From Warburgia ugandensis (lineage: Eukaryota > Streptophyta > Magnoliopsida > Canellales > Canellaceae): 64,000 bases of DNA. The DNA lies in contig CP141136.1 in assembly GCA_035236585.1 (NCBI GenBank), forward strand, positions 53,957,136 to 54,021,135. The letters are read 5' to 3'. A program made the translations under genes and the position numbers. Below are positions 21,641 to 33,233 of this stretch, one piece after another (the stretch's first letter is position 1; every line of letters begins with the position of its first letter). The notes below the pieces were generated by a model that saw only the letters and a program-made list of their open reading frames with translations, searched no databases and was not told the DNA's origin.

Positions 21641-24600
21641 GTGATCAACTACACTAGACATTGTTGGCAAAAATGTTTGATTTAGAGTCCTAGAAAATAT
21701 AAACTCCTACCCTATATTCTTTCCATTGGATGGTGGCAATGTTTGCCTTGGCTATCTGGAATCCCTACTTTCACTCAAAAATTGCCTAATCACAATTTTC
21801 TTTTCATGGGATGTTCTTTTTTTCTATCAACAAGATATACAGACATATTATTCAATTACAATAAATAATTGGCTTTTCCTCTTTCAAAATCAAAACAAAT
21901 CATAATAAGTATTTGTTTACTCATAAGTTAGTACAAAATATGAACATTACAATGTCACAAAATGCCAAAATAAATTACTATGTAATTTTCGATGTCCCAT
22001 ATAAAGCCAAAAGTAGTTATCAATGGACATAATCTAAATCCACAAAAAGATAAACAAGAGTAATAATATAAAGTGTAATAAGTCAGTGCACAATATACTT
22101 TCCCTTAATTTTGAATTTCTAATAAATATTGCATTTTATAGAGGATCCTAGGATCTATATAATGGTGTTTTGCTGCTTAGTTGTGGTAACTAAAAATTTA
22201 ATTTGTTGCCTTTTAGGTTGTTGTCTCAAACCCACAACTTGACCATTAAGTAAACTTGGATCATATGGTTTCCGTACTAACAAGGTCTTGTCTCATGACT
22301 TTCATTTTGACAACAAGATTAAAATAATAAGAAAACAAAATACAGCTGAAACTTGTTAATCTAGGGCCTAGGATAACCTAATCAAGGTTACTTTACAAGA
22401 TGGGCACTTCTTGATCTCACATAAAATGAAAAGAGCAAATTGGTTTAAGATTCATGTTATCGCGTTAGGATGATCTCATCAAGGTTACTTTACACAAGAG
22501 TAGGACTTCTTAGTTGCAAGAAGTGTATCAAAATGCTAAAATTTTCAAAATATAGAATTATCCAAAAACTAAATGATGCAACTTCATATAGGTGAAAAAA
22601 TTAGCTATAAAAAGTTTTGATTTTTTTTCTCAATTTTTACCCTTTAAACTGGTTGAAGATCCCTGCTAGTATAAGCTACAAATTTTATTGGAAGGAAAAA
22701 TATCAATTAAATATAGAAGGCAAGAAAATGCATAAGCGCTCACATTTTGACATTATGGGAAGCATTTTGACAACCTAGTCTCAAGTATGATCAAAAGAGG
22801 GAAAGAATCACATTCTTGGGGATGATGGTTGTCTATGCAGTATGTTGTCTCGAAGTAACTAACAACTTGCACTAGTAGTCTTTTCCAATAGAAACCTTGG
22901 ATTATCTCCATAACTAATTAACTCGAGAAACTAATTTAAAGTGATTGCAATCATAAAATGTCTCTTTCCAAAAATAGTATTGCCAAAGCCAAACTAAATG
23001 ACATTAGTCACAATCACTTTGATGACAATGTAAAAATCATGTTTTCCACTTCAAAATAGCTAGCTTAGGTGGGCCATGCCTGCAAGAACAAAATCTCACA
23101 CTTTACCACCATTAATTACTACTAGTTAACAAAGCCAAATCTCCTCTCTTTTCTCTCTTTTTTTTTAGTTGTTGTTTGGATTATGAATGTATACGTGCAT
23201 GTTTATCAACCTTAATTATATGATTAGTGATACATAAAAAAGAATCATCCCAAACCTTTTGGAAAGGGAAATGGATCCACAAATCCGAAGATTGACCTCT
23301 TGCAGTTTATCCATTTTCAAGCTAAGGGCAAGCTAGGTGCCCCCACTATCAAAATCATGACCAATAATTTGCTGGACCACCACAAGTACATTCTGGATGT
23401 ATAGAAGATTATATATGTACAATGAAAAGAAATGCAACCTTTTCCTCAATAGATGTCAATATTTATCACTTCACTTGTAAATCTTTTTTTATTTTTCTAA
23501 ATGAACTTCACTTGTAGACCTTGATATTTTCCACGGTCTCAACCCATTTTGCAAGTTTAGAATGTAAGATCACGAACATGTTGGTGCAAAAGAATTGGTC
23601 TAGATGTCCAATGTCAATGGACATCATATTGGACATTGCTATTTTAATTGATAAGCACCTAAAAAAGTCAACCTTGTGACCCTAATTCTTTTTTACCACT
23701 TTATGAGGTTGGTTTGAACTTTGAAGAGGAATGCTAAATATGTTATATAATAGGCATGACAACATGCTCAGTTGCCATGTGGGGCTCCAATTTAGCCCCA
23801 CCTTGTGTTGGTCCAATTTCTCTATCTAATCTCTCCTACCTTAGATGTTTACTTAGTCCAAAAACCATGTGTATTGGATCCTATGATTTGGTTGAAATAT
23901 TAATTTAATTATGAGAAACAAATTGTTACAAGTGATGATGCACATTCAATGACCAAAGCTAGAGCTTTTAGATTCTAGAATCATCCATGGTGGGGCCTTC
24001 TAGTCTATACGATCCTCAAACCCAAGAGGAATCAAAAGAAAGGATCAAATCAAGCAAAGCTAGGCACCACCTGCCTATATACTTATGTGGGTCGTGCCCT
24101 AGTTTAACATTTCTCTCACAATAAAGAGCACAATGGGGAGTACATTTGATGACTATTGCCTCCCTTGATCAATCGAGGGTGTAGGATCATCCAAAAATGT
24201 GGGTGGCAATTGCAACACTTCTTTTTTTGTAAAAGTGGCAATTGCAAATCTATGTACTCTATATAATAGCAAAATATAGCCCTAACCACATGTCACTTTA
24301 CCCTTTAAAAAAAAGATTATTTGACCAATAAAATTCAATTTACATGCCATATGGCTCATAATTTTATTTTCTTTCTTTTTTGAGAATTTATTTTTTGAAA
24401 ATTCTTCCTAATACATATCTTTTGATTTTTCCTTATTTAATTTTTCTCCTATTAGTTACATATTCCAAACCACTATATTCCTTAAACCTTCCATCTCTAT
24501 CCCTAAAATCTCTTTGTAGACAACTCTATTTTGTTATAATAAAGGTCTCTCTTTGCTAGGAATACCAATAAAACATCTTAAGTCATCCCTCAATACTAAT

Positions 24601-24729
24601 GTCAAGAGCCAAAAATCATCGATACGTCCAATTTTCTCTGCCAAATTTGTAGTGGAACAGCTACCTACCCTTGAGAGATCGAATGCCACAACTATTAGAA
24701 GAAAACATTAATCTATTAAAGGGATAAAA
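21641..24729. other. Long AT-rich intergenic stretch
   Basis: No gene, RNA or element ends were recognised in 3 kb. A short imperfect duplication is visible near 22375-22400 and 22465-22500 (CATCAAGGTTACTTTACA-like). It may be very old retroelement interior. Confidence 0.45.
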
Positions 24730-25435
24730 GAGGGCCATGCACATCTTCCCTAGAAGATGTCACATGACAACTCATGGGAACTTGTCTCTTCGGCTCATGG
24801 AAAAGTTGCTCCTAATTGGCCCCTAACTAAGATACCTAGCTTCGTCCAATTAAGGGAAAAGGCTATGTCAAGATTATTGAGTCAAGTGGTGATGTCACCC
24901 ATATGACATCACATGGATGCATGCCCTCTCTTAAGTAGTCAATAAGATGAAGACAAATGGGAAGCTATCCATGATACATCATGTGGAGAAGCCTGCAAGT
25001 AGGAGGGAGGTGCAGTTAAAGGAACACCAATCCATCTCTTACTTTGAGAGCAAGGAGTTCTCATGCCAACTAAGCATGCCAATTCACCACCTTTCTCCTA
25101 TAAACAGGGAGGAGTTCCTTCAAGAAAGGAGAGAGGACTTCCAACATGAAAATACCCTAAAGAAAAATAGAAAGAAACTTTCCATTTGTCTTGAAGACAC
25201 CAAGGAAGAAGTTCCAGCTCCATGATTGAGAGATGAACCTGCATAAGAAAATTAACAAAATACCCTTTAGGCCTTTTTTCCTCCTTTGTACCTCTCATAG
25301 ATCAAATATGATGGGGAACTTCTTCTAAGGATGTGACATCACTTGAATGCTAACTAAATAGACCAATACTCAAACTCCTTGTAAAATCACCTCATTTTAT
25401 TACTAATAAGGAAACCTTGTGTAAGCAAAGCTCCT
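24730..25435 (+). mobile_element. Possible LTR-like fragment
   Basis: A promoter-like CTCCTATAAACAGGGAGGAG (25096-25115) is followed by sequence resembling R/U5 of Gypsy LTRs. No boundaries or partner LTR were found. It is interrupted at 25436 by the compact LTR element. The 92-codon ORF inside is probably chance. Confidence 0.25.
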
Positions 25436-25912
25436 TGTCACGGACTTAAGTCGCGAAGTGACCATGGCCTACAAGCTTTGAAGAAGGCCTATTTAGATCA
25501 TGGAATTGGCCTAAGAGATTGAGGTCTGTTGTTGAAGGTTTATAGATATTATGTAGAAACTTCTAGAGAGAGTTCTAGAATGATCCTCAACCATTAGATG
25601 GTTGATATATATATATATATATATATTAATCCTAGCCATCCATTGAGAAGGTGGATGGGGAGAGCAAGTATAACTAGGGGTTAGCTCCTCATATGTAGCA
25701 CAACTCAAACAATTCAGTTTTATTTCAAGCAAGGTTTAACAAGTTCTCTTTGAGTAGAGTTCGTTTCTGAGTTCCTCTCATTACTCTAATAGGTAAGTAA
25801 GTATAGCCTTAGTAAGTGAAAGTAGGAGTGGAAAGTTGACTTGTGCTTTGCAAAGGAGTTGTGTACAAGTGCCACATGGGTTTAGCAAAGGTGAAACTGC
25901 TGCCCTGTGACA
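25436..25912 (+). repeat. 5' LTR of the compact element
   Basis: Bounded by TGTCAC and GTGACA. It contains an (AT)n tract (25605-25626) absent from the other LTR, and a promoter-like TATAACTAGGGG. Confidence 0.88.
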
Positions 25913-26854
25913 AGTGGTATCAAAGCAAGGTTGGTACCATAAGTGGTATCAGAACATATTGGAGTAGGTGTTATTTATCAAGTATTGGAGAAATCTTGTG
26001 GCAACATCATGGCATGTGAGTCAGGAGTAATCAACATGCCAGTAGAGGTTCAGCTGAAGTCAAGGTGGGAGAAGTCCAGAGAACCATCATAGAAGTTGGC
26101 TTTGGACGCTCAACTTTCTACTATGAAAGCTCGATTCATTAAGTTTGAGCAAACTCTTTATGATTGTTTTAACAAATGTGGTGTATTCATAAATGCCTTG
26201 AAAAGCCTGAAAGATTATATGCAAAGTACGGTTGAGGTGTCAAAGGTTATAGATGCTAAAACTACTAAAGGAGTGGGATTCCTTTGAGTCTGTGGAAGCA
26301 AAGTAACCAGTCTACATGAGAAAGTGGCTAGTTTGGAGCTAGTAAGGGAATCCACAACGAGTGTGGAGATGGCACCACTAGGCTTCCCACATATATGTGT
26401 TATGAGGTTGCTTGGGTATGATGAGTCCCATGAGAAACAAGTAATCAACAAGCATGTTGACGCAATTGTTGGCATAAAGGGAAGTGTACCACAATAAGAG
26501 GACTCCAAGATGGACAAGGCCAAGCAAAGAAGTGCAAGGAGCACGGTGATTGGTAACTACCACACTAATGTGTAGGACGCATAACAACGAAGTGCAATAG
26601 CACAAGGATGCAAGATGTGCGACAACCTACAGATGTGCAATGGTGCATAAGTGCGCAGGGATGCATGCACAATGGAGAAAACAAGGAAAGTTCCCATGGA
26701 GCATAAGAAGGGTAAGGTGTCAATGTTCAAGGCGAGGAACAAGGCACCATTTCATAAGGATCAAGAGGCAACATGGGACGTGCTCTATAGTGAAACTAGC
26801 CACACCAGTGGAGATGTTTCGACGAGGGCATCAACATTATTAGGTGGGGGAGAA
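25913..26854 (+). pseudogene. Gag-like remnant of the compact element
   Basis: A plus-strand ORF at 26096-26287 has a FEQTLYDCF and LKSLKDYMQ heptad-like helix typical of gag leader regions. It runs on through a stop to a VASLELVRES stretch. No protease, RT, RNase H or integrase motif was found, and length leaves no room for them. Function is inferred only from position. Confidence 0.5.
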
Positions 26855-27345
26855 TGTCACAGACTTAAGTCACGAAGCCATTGACTATGGCCTACAAGCT
26901 TTGAAGAAGGCATGTTTAGCTCATGTACTTGGCCTAAGAGATCGAGCCCCATTGTTGAAGGTCTATGGATTAAGGCATGATTCTAGAAGGCCTGGTTTTT
27001 TAAAGTTAGAAAGAGTTCTATAATGGTCCTCAACCACTATATTGTTGACATAAGTATTAATCTTGACCATCCATTGAGGAGGTGGATGGCAAAGAGCAAG
27101 TATAAATAGGGGTTAGCTCCTCATTTGTAGCACAACTCAAACAATCCAGTTGTATCTCAAGCAAGGGTTAACAAGTTCTCTTTGAGCATAGTCCCTTTCT
27201 AAGTTCCTCTCATTACTCTAGTAGGTGAGTGAGTATAGCCTTAGCAAGTGAGAGTAGGAGTGAAAAAGTTAACTTGTGCTTTGCAAAGGAGTTGCACACA
27301 AGTGCCGTACAAGTTTAGCAAAGGCAAAATTGTGACTCTGTGATA
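26855..27345 (+). repeat. 3' LTR of the compact element
   Basis: Starts TGTCACAGACTTAAGTCACG directly after the purine tract and ends CTGTGATA; CA has changed to TA at the last bases. Its promoter-like TATAAATAGGGG is better preserved than in the 5' LTR. Confidence 0.88.
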
Positions 27346-27439
27346 GCCTGCTTCCATGCTATAATTGCCAACTATTGTATTTGTGTGCGCCTGAAACTAG
27401 TGTCTAATAAATGAAAGCATATATTTAGTGTTTTTGATT

Positions 27440-28349
27440 TACATGAGCTCTCCTTCTTCTTCAACTCACTTTCTCTTATCCTAGCCTCAAAATCCTTAGG
27501 CTCATGCGAAGCCATAAACTATGTAAAAGAAGGACAAAAATAGGCAACTAGCCTCACAGGCCCCATGCCAAACACAACCTTGACCTAAAAATAGTAGCTC
27601 ATCAATTTTGTATTTCCCCCTGTTTTATAAGGAATGTGTAAAAACTTCACAAATAGCCATAAGACTAGTAAAGACTGCTCCACGGGCCAAGTGGGTGCAA
27701 CCTTCATGGCTCTTTCACACTCATTAATTGAGCCAAAAAGCCTAGTATTCAGGAGTTGTGCAAGCCATTCAGTACTCTATAATAATAGCCTTTTTCTTTT
27801 CTTTAAGTTGGGCCTAATTGATGACCTAAAGTTACTTGTTCGTCGATCCACTAAGCCCATCCGCCTTGCATCTTCTTATTTAAATTCCTATATTTGCATC
27901 ATGTATATCATATTTTGTCAAGGTAATTAGTCAACCATCTGAAGTAAATTAACCTCACATGTCTACTAGCCGCTTTAAGCCCTGTTCACATCATTTGTGC
28001 CACATTTAGATTTTTTTAGTTTTATCTTTCTTTAGGGAGGCTTGGTTAAGGATCTAAGGCCTTATGGCCTAATGGACCACTAATCTTTCCACTTATTATT
28101 CTTTTTTAGCCAAACCACCAGGTTAAGGACCTCACCTTCTTAAAACATTAATAATTTAGAAAATAGCCTCAAAGAGTACATGGTCACAGATAACGGTACA
28201 AACATAATGCTATCAATACAAAATAATTAAAAAGGGCTTAAAAAAGGGAATCTCATGGGACGAGCCAGACATTTAGTTAAGGCAAAAGACATGGGTGGTA
28301 GCTCCAAACCTCATTTTTATCTTCGGTGGAGTGGTTGTACCACTATTAT

Positions 28350-28386
<37 letters not shown>

Positions 28387-28480
28387 AACCCCAAATTCGC
28401 ACCATATAGACTTAGAGTGATGACTCCTCTAAGGATGGCTGGCTTGAAAACTTCTCTGGTATAAAGTTAATGGCTAATTT
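27440..28480 (+). mobile_element. Gypsy-derived non-coding fragment, copy 1
   Basis: The segment shares several blocks with 48620-49160: CTACTAGCC(G/A)CTTTAA, AGG(C)TTGGTTAAGGA, and ACATGGGTGG followed by CTCATTTTTATCTTCG(G/A)TGGAGTG. The last block resembles the leader after the 5' LTR of large Gypsy elements. A (GT)n tract lies at 28352-28384. No protein domain was identified. Confidence 0.5.
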
Positions 28481-29382
28481 GTGAAGTTTGAGTAGGAATT
28501 TCATATTGCTTAACTATTATTTAGAGGCAAAATAGTAAGAATTTTGTCGCATTCACACCATTGACTTCTATTTTTGTGTATGCTTCGCAAGTTTTTTCCT
28601 GCAAATTGATATTATCCATTTTTTAGAATATGCTTAGTAATTTTCTAATGTGTATATGTGAGTTTGGTGATCACCATATGGCTTAAGGGTAGCACCACAT
28701 ACCAAACCCATACATCATCATGGGAAGGCTCAATCAAGGGCGATATTTGGATCATTGATTTACACTCAATCAGAGGCAAGGAAGCATTGCATTTCCCTCA
28801 TAAAAAGAGCCAAGACGGGTAGTAATTCGACTTTGGGCAAGGCAATACCTCTACTCACCTAAGAGGTACACTCGAAAACAAAGGCAGATTCACCCTCTAA
28901 TTCTCCCAAGCATAGCCCTATTGCTAGCTACCCGCAATAGATAATGAATGCCCTCAAACCATTGACACTATGTTAATAGCCATCAATGCCTTGAGTCGCT
29001 ATTCTCAAGACATTACCCTTTTCTTCACTTAAACGTAGGTAGGAGCTATGCGCCAAGCTCCCTCACTTGGATGCCTCTCCACTCCATCTTAAGAACCCAT
29101 AAAGTATCTCTAAGTGCCTTCTCATTTGGGCAACAATAGGCTACACAGTGTTCCACAAACAACATGTTGGCATCCAAACAAGGACGTAGGAATATTGAAA
29201 TGAGTTATCAAGCCATCCTATCTCCCCAATAATAGTTTTTGCCTCATATAATGAATCCTCAAGCATCCTTAAATCCTACCATCGAATGAAATTAGGGGGC
29301 AAGCTTTTCTTTTCCTAGTTTATTCTGCCTTCCTAGTGCAAGCAGGCCTACCACCACACAACTCCACTCAAATATTTAGTGA
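28481..29382. other. Probable retroelement interior, unidentified
   Basis: Unbroken by recognisable features up to the target site of the palindromic array. It may be the same element as 30873-33233, which the array interrupts. Confidence 0.35.
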
Positions 29383-29387
29383 GTCAA

Positions 29388-30327
29388 TGCCACACCCCCT
29401 TGTGAGGGGTCCACAGTAATAATATCTCTGGGCCGAGGCCCATACGGTTTTGTTCTTACCCCGTAGGGTAAAACGCATCGTTACTGTGAGGAGTGTTCCC
29501 ACTCCTTATCACCCAGACCATTTCCACCCCCGAGCCGGTATGGGACTAACTCTCAGTCCCTCCTCCTTCCCTGTAGTTACCGGTATCTCAGGGTTCACCT
29601 CTCCCCCTTAGGGGACACCGTCCCCACGTGTCTGCCTCCATAGGCGCTCTAACTGCGGCAGCCCACGTGCGGTTAACCACCCATCCCCAGGGTCAGGGTA
29701 TGGCTTTGATACCAAATGTCACACCCCCCTGTGAGGGGTCTACAGCAACAATATTGTTTGCTCTAATACCAAATGTCACACCCCCCTTGTGAGGGGTCCA
29801 CAGTAACAATATTATCCGCTCTGGGCCGGGGCCCGCACAGTTTTGTTCTTACCCCGTAGGGTAAAATGCATCATTACTATGAGGAGTGTTCCCACTCCTT
29901 ATCACCCAGACCATTTCCACCCCCGAGCCGGTATGGGACTAACTCTCAGTCCCTCCCCCTTCCCCGTAGTTACCGGTACCTCAGGGTTCACCTCTCCCCC
30001 TTAGGGGACATGCGTCCCCACGTGTCTGCCTCCGTCGATGCTCTGACAGTGGCAGCCCATGTGTGGTTAGCCACCCATCCCTGGGGTCGGGGTATGGCCC
30101 TGATACCAAATGTCACACACCCCTTGTGAGGGATCCACAATAAAAATATTGTTCGCTCTGGGCCAGGGCCCTCATGGTTTTGTTCTTACCCTGTAGGGTA
30201 AAACGCGTCGTTACTGTGAGGAGTGTTCCCACTCCTTATCACCCAGACCATTTCCACCCCCGAGTCGGTATGGGACTAATTCTCAATCCCTCCCCCTTCC
30301 CCGTAGTTACCGGTACCTCAGGGTTCA
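29388..30327 (-). repeat. Minus-strand arm: three LTRs and two internal domains
   Basis: LTR a 29388-29597, internal 29598-29716, truncated LTR scrap 29717 to about 29764 ending in a repeated primer-site piece (AATACCAAA), LTR b 29774-29990, internal 29991-30109, LTR c 30110-30327. Internal domains are 119 bp each and contain no ORF-level coding. Copies differ by scattered substitutions. Confidence 0.85.
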
Positions 30328-30351
30328 CTTCTTTGAAAAGCAAAGTACGCT

Positions 30352-30872
30352 TGAGGTACCGGTAACTAAGGGGGAAGGGGGAGGGACTGAGAGTTAGTCC
30401 CATACCGGCTCGGGGGTGGAAATGGTTTGGGTGATAAGGAGTGTGAACACTCCTCACAGTAACAAAATAGTGCGGGCCCCAGCCCAAAGCAGATAATATT
30501 GTTACTGTAAACCCTTCACAGGGGGGGTGTGACATTTGGTATCAGAGCCATACCCCGACCCCAGGGATGGGTGGCTAACCGCATGTGGGATGCTACGGTC
30601 AGAGCGCCAATGGAGGCAGACACGCGGGGACTCATGTCCCCTAAGGGGGGAGAGGTGAACCCTGCGGTACCAGTAACTACAGGGAAGGGGGAGGGACTGA
30701 GTGTTAGTCCCATACCAGCTCAGGAGTGGAAATGGTCTGGGTGATAAGGAGTGGGAACACTCCTCACAGTAACGACGCGTTTTACCCTGTGGGGTAAGAA
30801 CAAAATTGTGCGCGCCCCTGCCCAGAGTGGACAATATTGTTACTGTGGACCCCTCACAGGGGGTGTGTGGCA
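30352..30872 (+). repeat. Plus-strand arm: two LTRs and one internal domain
   Basis: LTR d 30352-30534 is shorter by about 30 bp around the TACCC(T/C)GTAGGGTAAGAAC block and at its start. Internal 30535-30655 follows, then LTR e 30656-30872. Both LTRs end in (T)GTG(A/G)CA-like termini; the outermost is GTGTGTGGCA. Confidence 0.85.
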
Positions 30873-33233
30873 GTCAACTTCCCCAAACTTGTCATACCTA
30901 CAAAGAGAGATAATCCCTACACCTTTACAACCTAACCCTCAAGGGCTACAACCTCTTTTGTCCTCATCTTTCTACCCATACTATATTGACCAATTTAGAC
31001 AACCCATCCGAATGATCACACAACAACCAAGTAGTATGCCACCCTGCTAAGAATAAATTCTAGCAGTAAGCCCTCTTGAATGGAAAGAAGTCCCAAACAA
31101 ATTGAAATTTGAAAAGAAAGTCCCAAAAGAATCTACAAGAGGATAAATAGATGAATAGTTTCACAAATTTGTGCATCTTTTTAGAACTAAAGCTCCTTCC
31201 AAAATACAAGCTTCCAAACTTCATGACATCATGCCAACAAGAGAGCATCTTAAAGCCTATTGCACTAATTTATTAGAAATTGTAGTAGATGATGAGAGAT
31301 ATTGGTCAAGAATTTCAAAAAAAGCCTCATAAGAGTAGTGGCTCGGTGGTTTAAAACCTTAATGCCCCAATACCGTACTAATTTTGAGTCTTATCAATGA
31401 TAGTGTGCATACAAAGGCCCCAATGAAGTTCGGAGAACTTTTCCCATGGGTGGCTCTAAAGAGCGTGGAATTCGGTACTGTACTATGGAGGCAACAATAA
31501 AACGACAAGGGGGTCAACATTACTTCAATTAGCATCACCAACAACCCTAATACTCACAGCACTAGCAACCATGGTCCCACGGCTACCAACAACAGTGTTA
31601 ATTCTAGTCACTGGTGCAAGTGCCCCAACCATAGTCCCACAATGAAACCAAAATATGTGGCAACAGTTTGCAAGATTAGGGCAAGCCCATGTATTCATTC
31701 ACACCATTAGGGAAAATGTATGCCAAAGCCCTAAATTTTCTCATAAGCATCAAATTGTTAAGCCAACTATCTTCAAGGCTTCCATGAGTCCCTTTGCTGA
31801 AAAGGTGGTCCAAATGCCCACTGGGAGTGCCATTAGTGACCAAGGCATAATGGAATATTGCACCCAACTTAACACATAATGTTTAGAATTTATTGGTGTG
31901 AGAAAGCTCAAAATCCCCAGCCCCAACACCACAACCATCAGGGGATGGCATATTTCAAAACCATTTCCATGGAAATGCTCAAACATACTCTTAATGAGTT
32001 GGAAAAGGGGTTAAGGAGGAATCTAATATGTTGAATAAATGAAGAATATGATTCGAAAGATTATACAATGCAAGTGGATAATGCAAATGATGCAAATCAT
32101 CATCACATCAAGACATCAATTGTCAAATCTATATATTGGCAGAACACATGTCCCCTCCTTCATCCATGCAAAGGAAAGTGGCCATCCAAACCTATTCAAG
32201 GTGGGTGAAGATCCCACCAACCTCGTATGTGCATCCTAAATCAACAATGAAAATAGGTTTAGCTAATTTGGTCAATTCATACCTTGACCTTAGAATTTTA
32301 GGCCTCTTTACAAACTATCAATGAGTTGGTCGCCTTTCTCTCTAGAATTGAGCAACCACAATAAGAGTTCTAGCCATTAATAAATAGGAAGCCAGTACAC
32401 TATACCAATTTGAATTTGGGAGGACAGCCACCAGCCACCACATGGGAAAATTTGGCTCAAGGGTTATAATATATCTTTTATTAGTATGCTCTAAATGTGT
32501 TCCAAGAAGGATTTACTGTTTGGTGACAGGTGGATTTCAAGTTGCCAATCCAATTCCCATTAACTCTTTCTTTTAGAATTCTAGAAATGGCACATGCACT
32601 GGTCATCATTACACCTCAAGCTGAGCCAGTGACTCTCCTAGTTCCTCAGACATAATATCCAACTAGATCTCATGAATTTATGGCAGTAAATTTTGCCTTC
32701 ACTGCGTTTGGGCAATCTTGGGCTACAGAACTAGTAGCGCTAGACCACTGCGTAGTGCTCCCTTTCCCAACCGCTATAAGAACATATCCAAGGTCCAAGG
32801 AACCTTATGTTTTGATGCCTCCTATGGTATATCAAGAACCATCAGTACCTCTTGATATTAGCATAGTTGAAACAACCCCCTCGTCATCAAGGAAGGTGAA
32901 TATTGCACATACCCATATTGTACTTTCCACTCTCAAACTAAAGAGGATTACTATATCAGGCATGAAACACTAATGTCAAATGCATCTCCAAATGAGCTAG
33001 TGACATTGCCCAAGCCAAATGGTACATTGAGCTACCTTCTCTTATAACTCCTATCACTCAAGGGAGTGGAAAGCAAGGGCCAATTGTTTTTGTCTCGTGG
33101 TGAATTCACATATACCCCTTCACCTATCCTACACCTAAACATTATATTAAGGAGAGAAACAAGTAGAAGTTGCTTGGGCCAGCAAGATCCTCTTACTTTA
33201 TATTAGGAAGACTCCTTTTTAAATAGGAGATCT
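30873..33233 (+). other. Probable decayed retroelement interior, unidentified
   Basis: The plus strand shows fragments of open frame (for example 32680-32973, with a proline-rich PPMVYQEPSVPLD stretch) with many stops. No diagnostic RT, integrase or gag zinc-knuckle motif was found. Treated as degenerate gag or spacer of a large LTR element. Confidence 0.35.

Larger units (their letters stand above)
25436..27345 (+). mobile_element. Compact non-autonomous LTR retrotransposon (gag-like interior only)
   Basis: Two direct LTRs, 25436-25912 (477 bp) and 26855-27345 (491 bp), share TGTCAC(G/A)GACTTAAGTC at the start, long matching interiors, and a CTGTGA(C/T)A end. After LTR 1 comes AGTGGTATCAAAGCAAGG, a primer-binding site for initiator Met tRNA. 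Before LTR 2 is the purine tract GGTGGGGGAGAA. The 942-bp interior encodes only a broken gag-like segment. This architecture matches TR-GAG or small LARD elements. Flanks CTCCT and GCCTG do not form a clean target duplication. Confidence 0.9.
29388..30872. mobile_element. Palindromic (head-to-head) TRIM-like array with 5-bp target duplication
   Basis: Units of a ~217-bp LTR and a ~119-bp internal segment are arranged as LTR-int-(LTR scrap)-LTR-int-LTR on the minus strand (29388-30327). A 24-bp centre (30328-30351) follows, then LTR-int-LTR on the plus strand (30352-30872). Both outer ends are the LTR 3' end: left TGCCACACCCCCTTGTGAGG, right the complement of TGCCACACACCCCCTGTGAG. GTCAA flanks the whole unit at 29383-29387 and 30873-30877. 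The internal segments start with TTTGGTATCAGAGCCATA (Met-tRNA primer-binding site) and end in GGGGGGAGAGG or its complement (polypurine tract). Confidence 0.85.

Noticed and set aside
29866-30834. Several ORFs of 60-110 codons on both strands in the TRIM array
   Set aside because: They are frames through LTR and internal repeats on both arms of the palindrome and have no protein family.
29388-30872. CRISPR-like or satellite interpretation of the repeated units
   Set aside because: Units carry a primer-binding site, purine tract and LTR ends and are few and inverted, so a TRIM-derived array explains them; this is a plant nuclear sequence.
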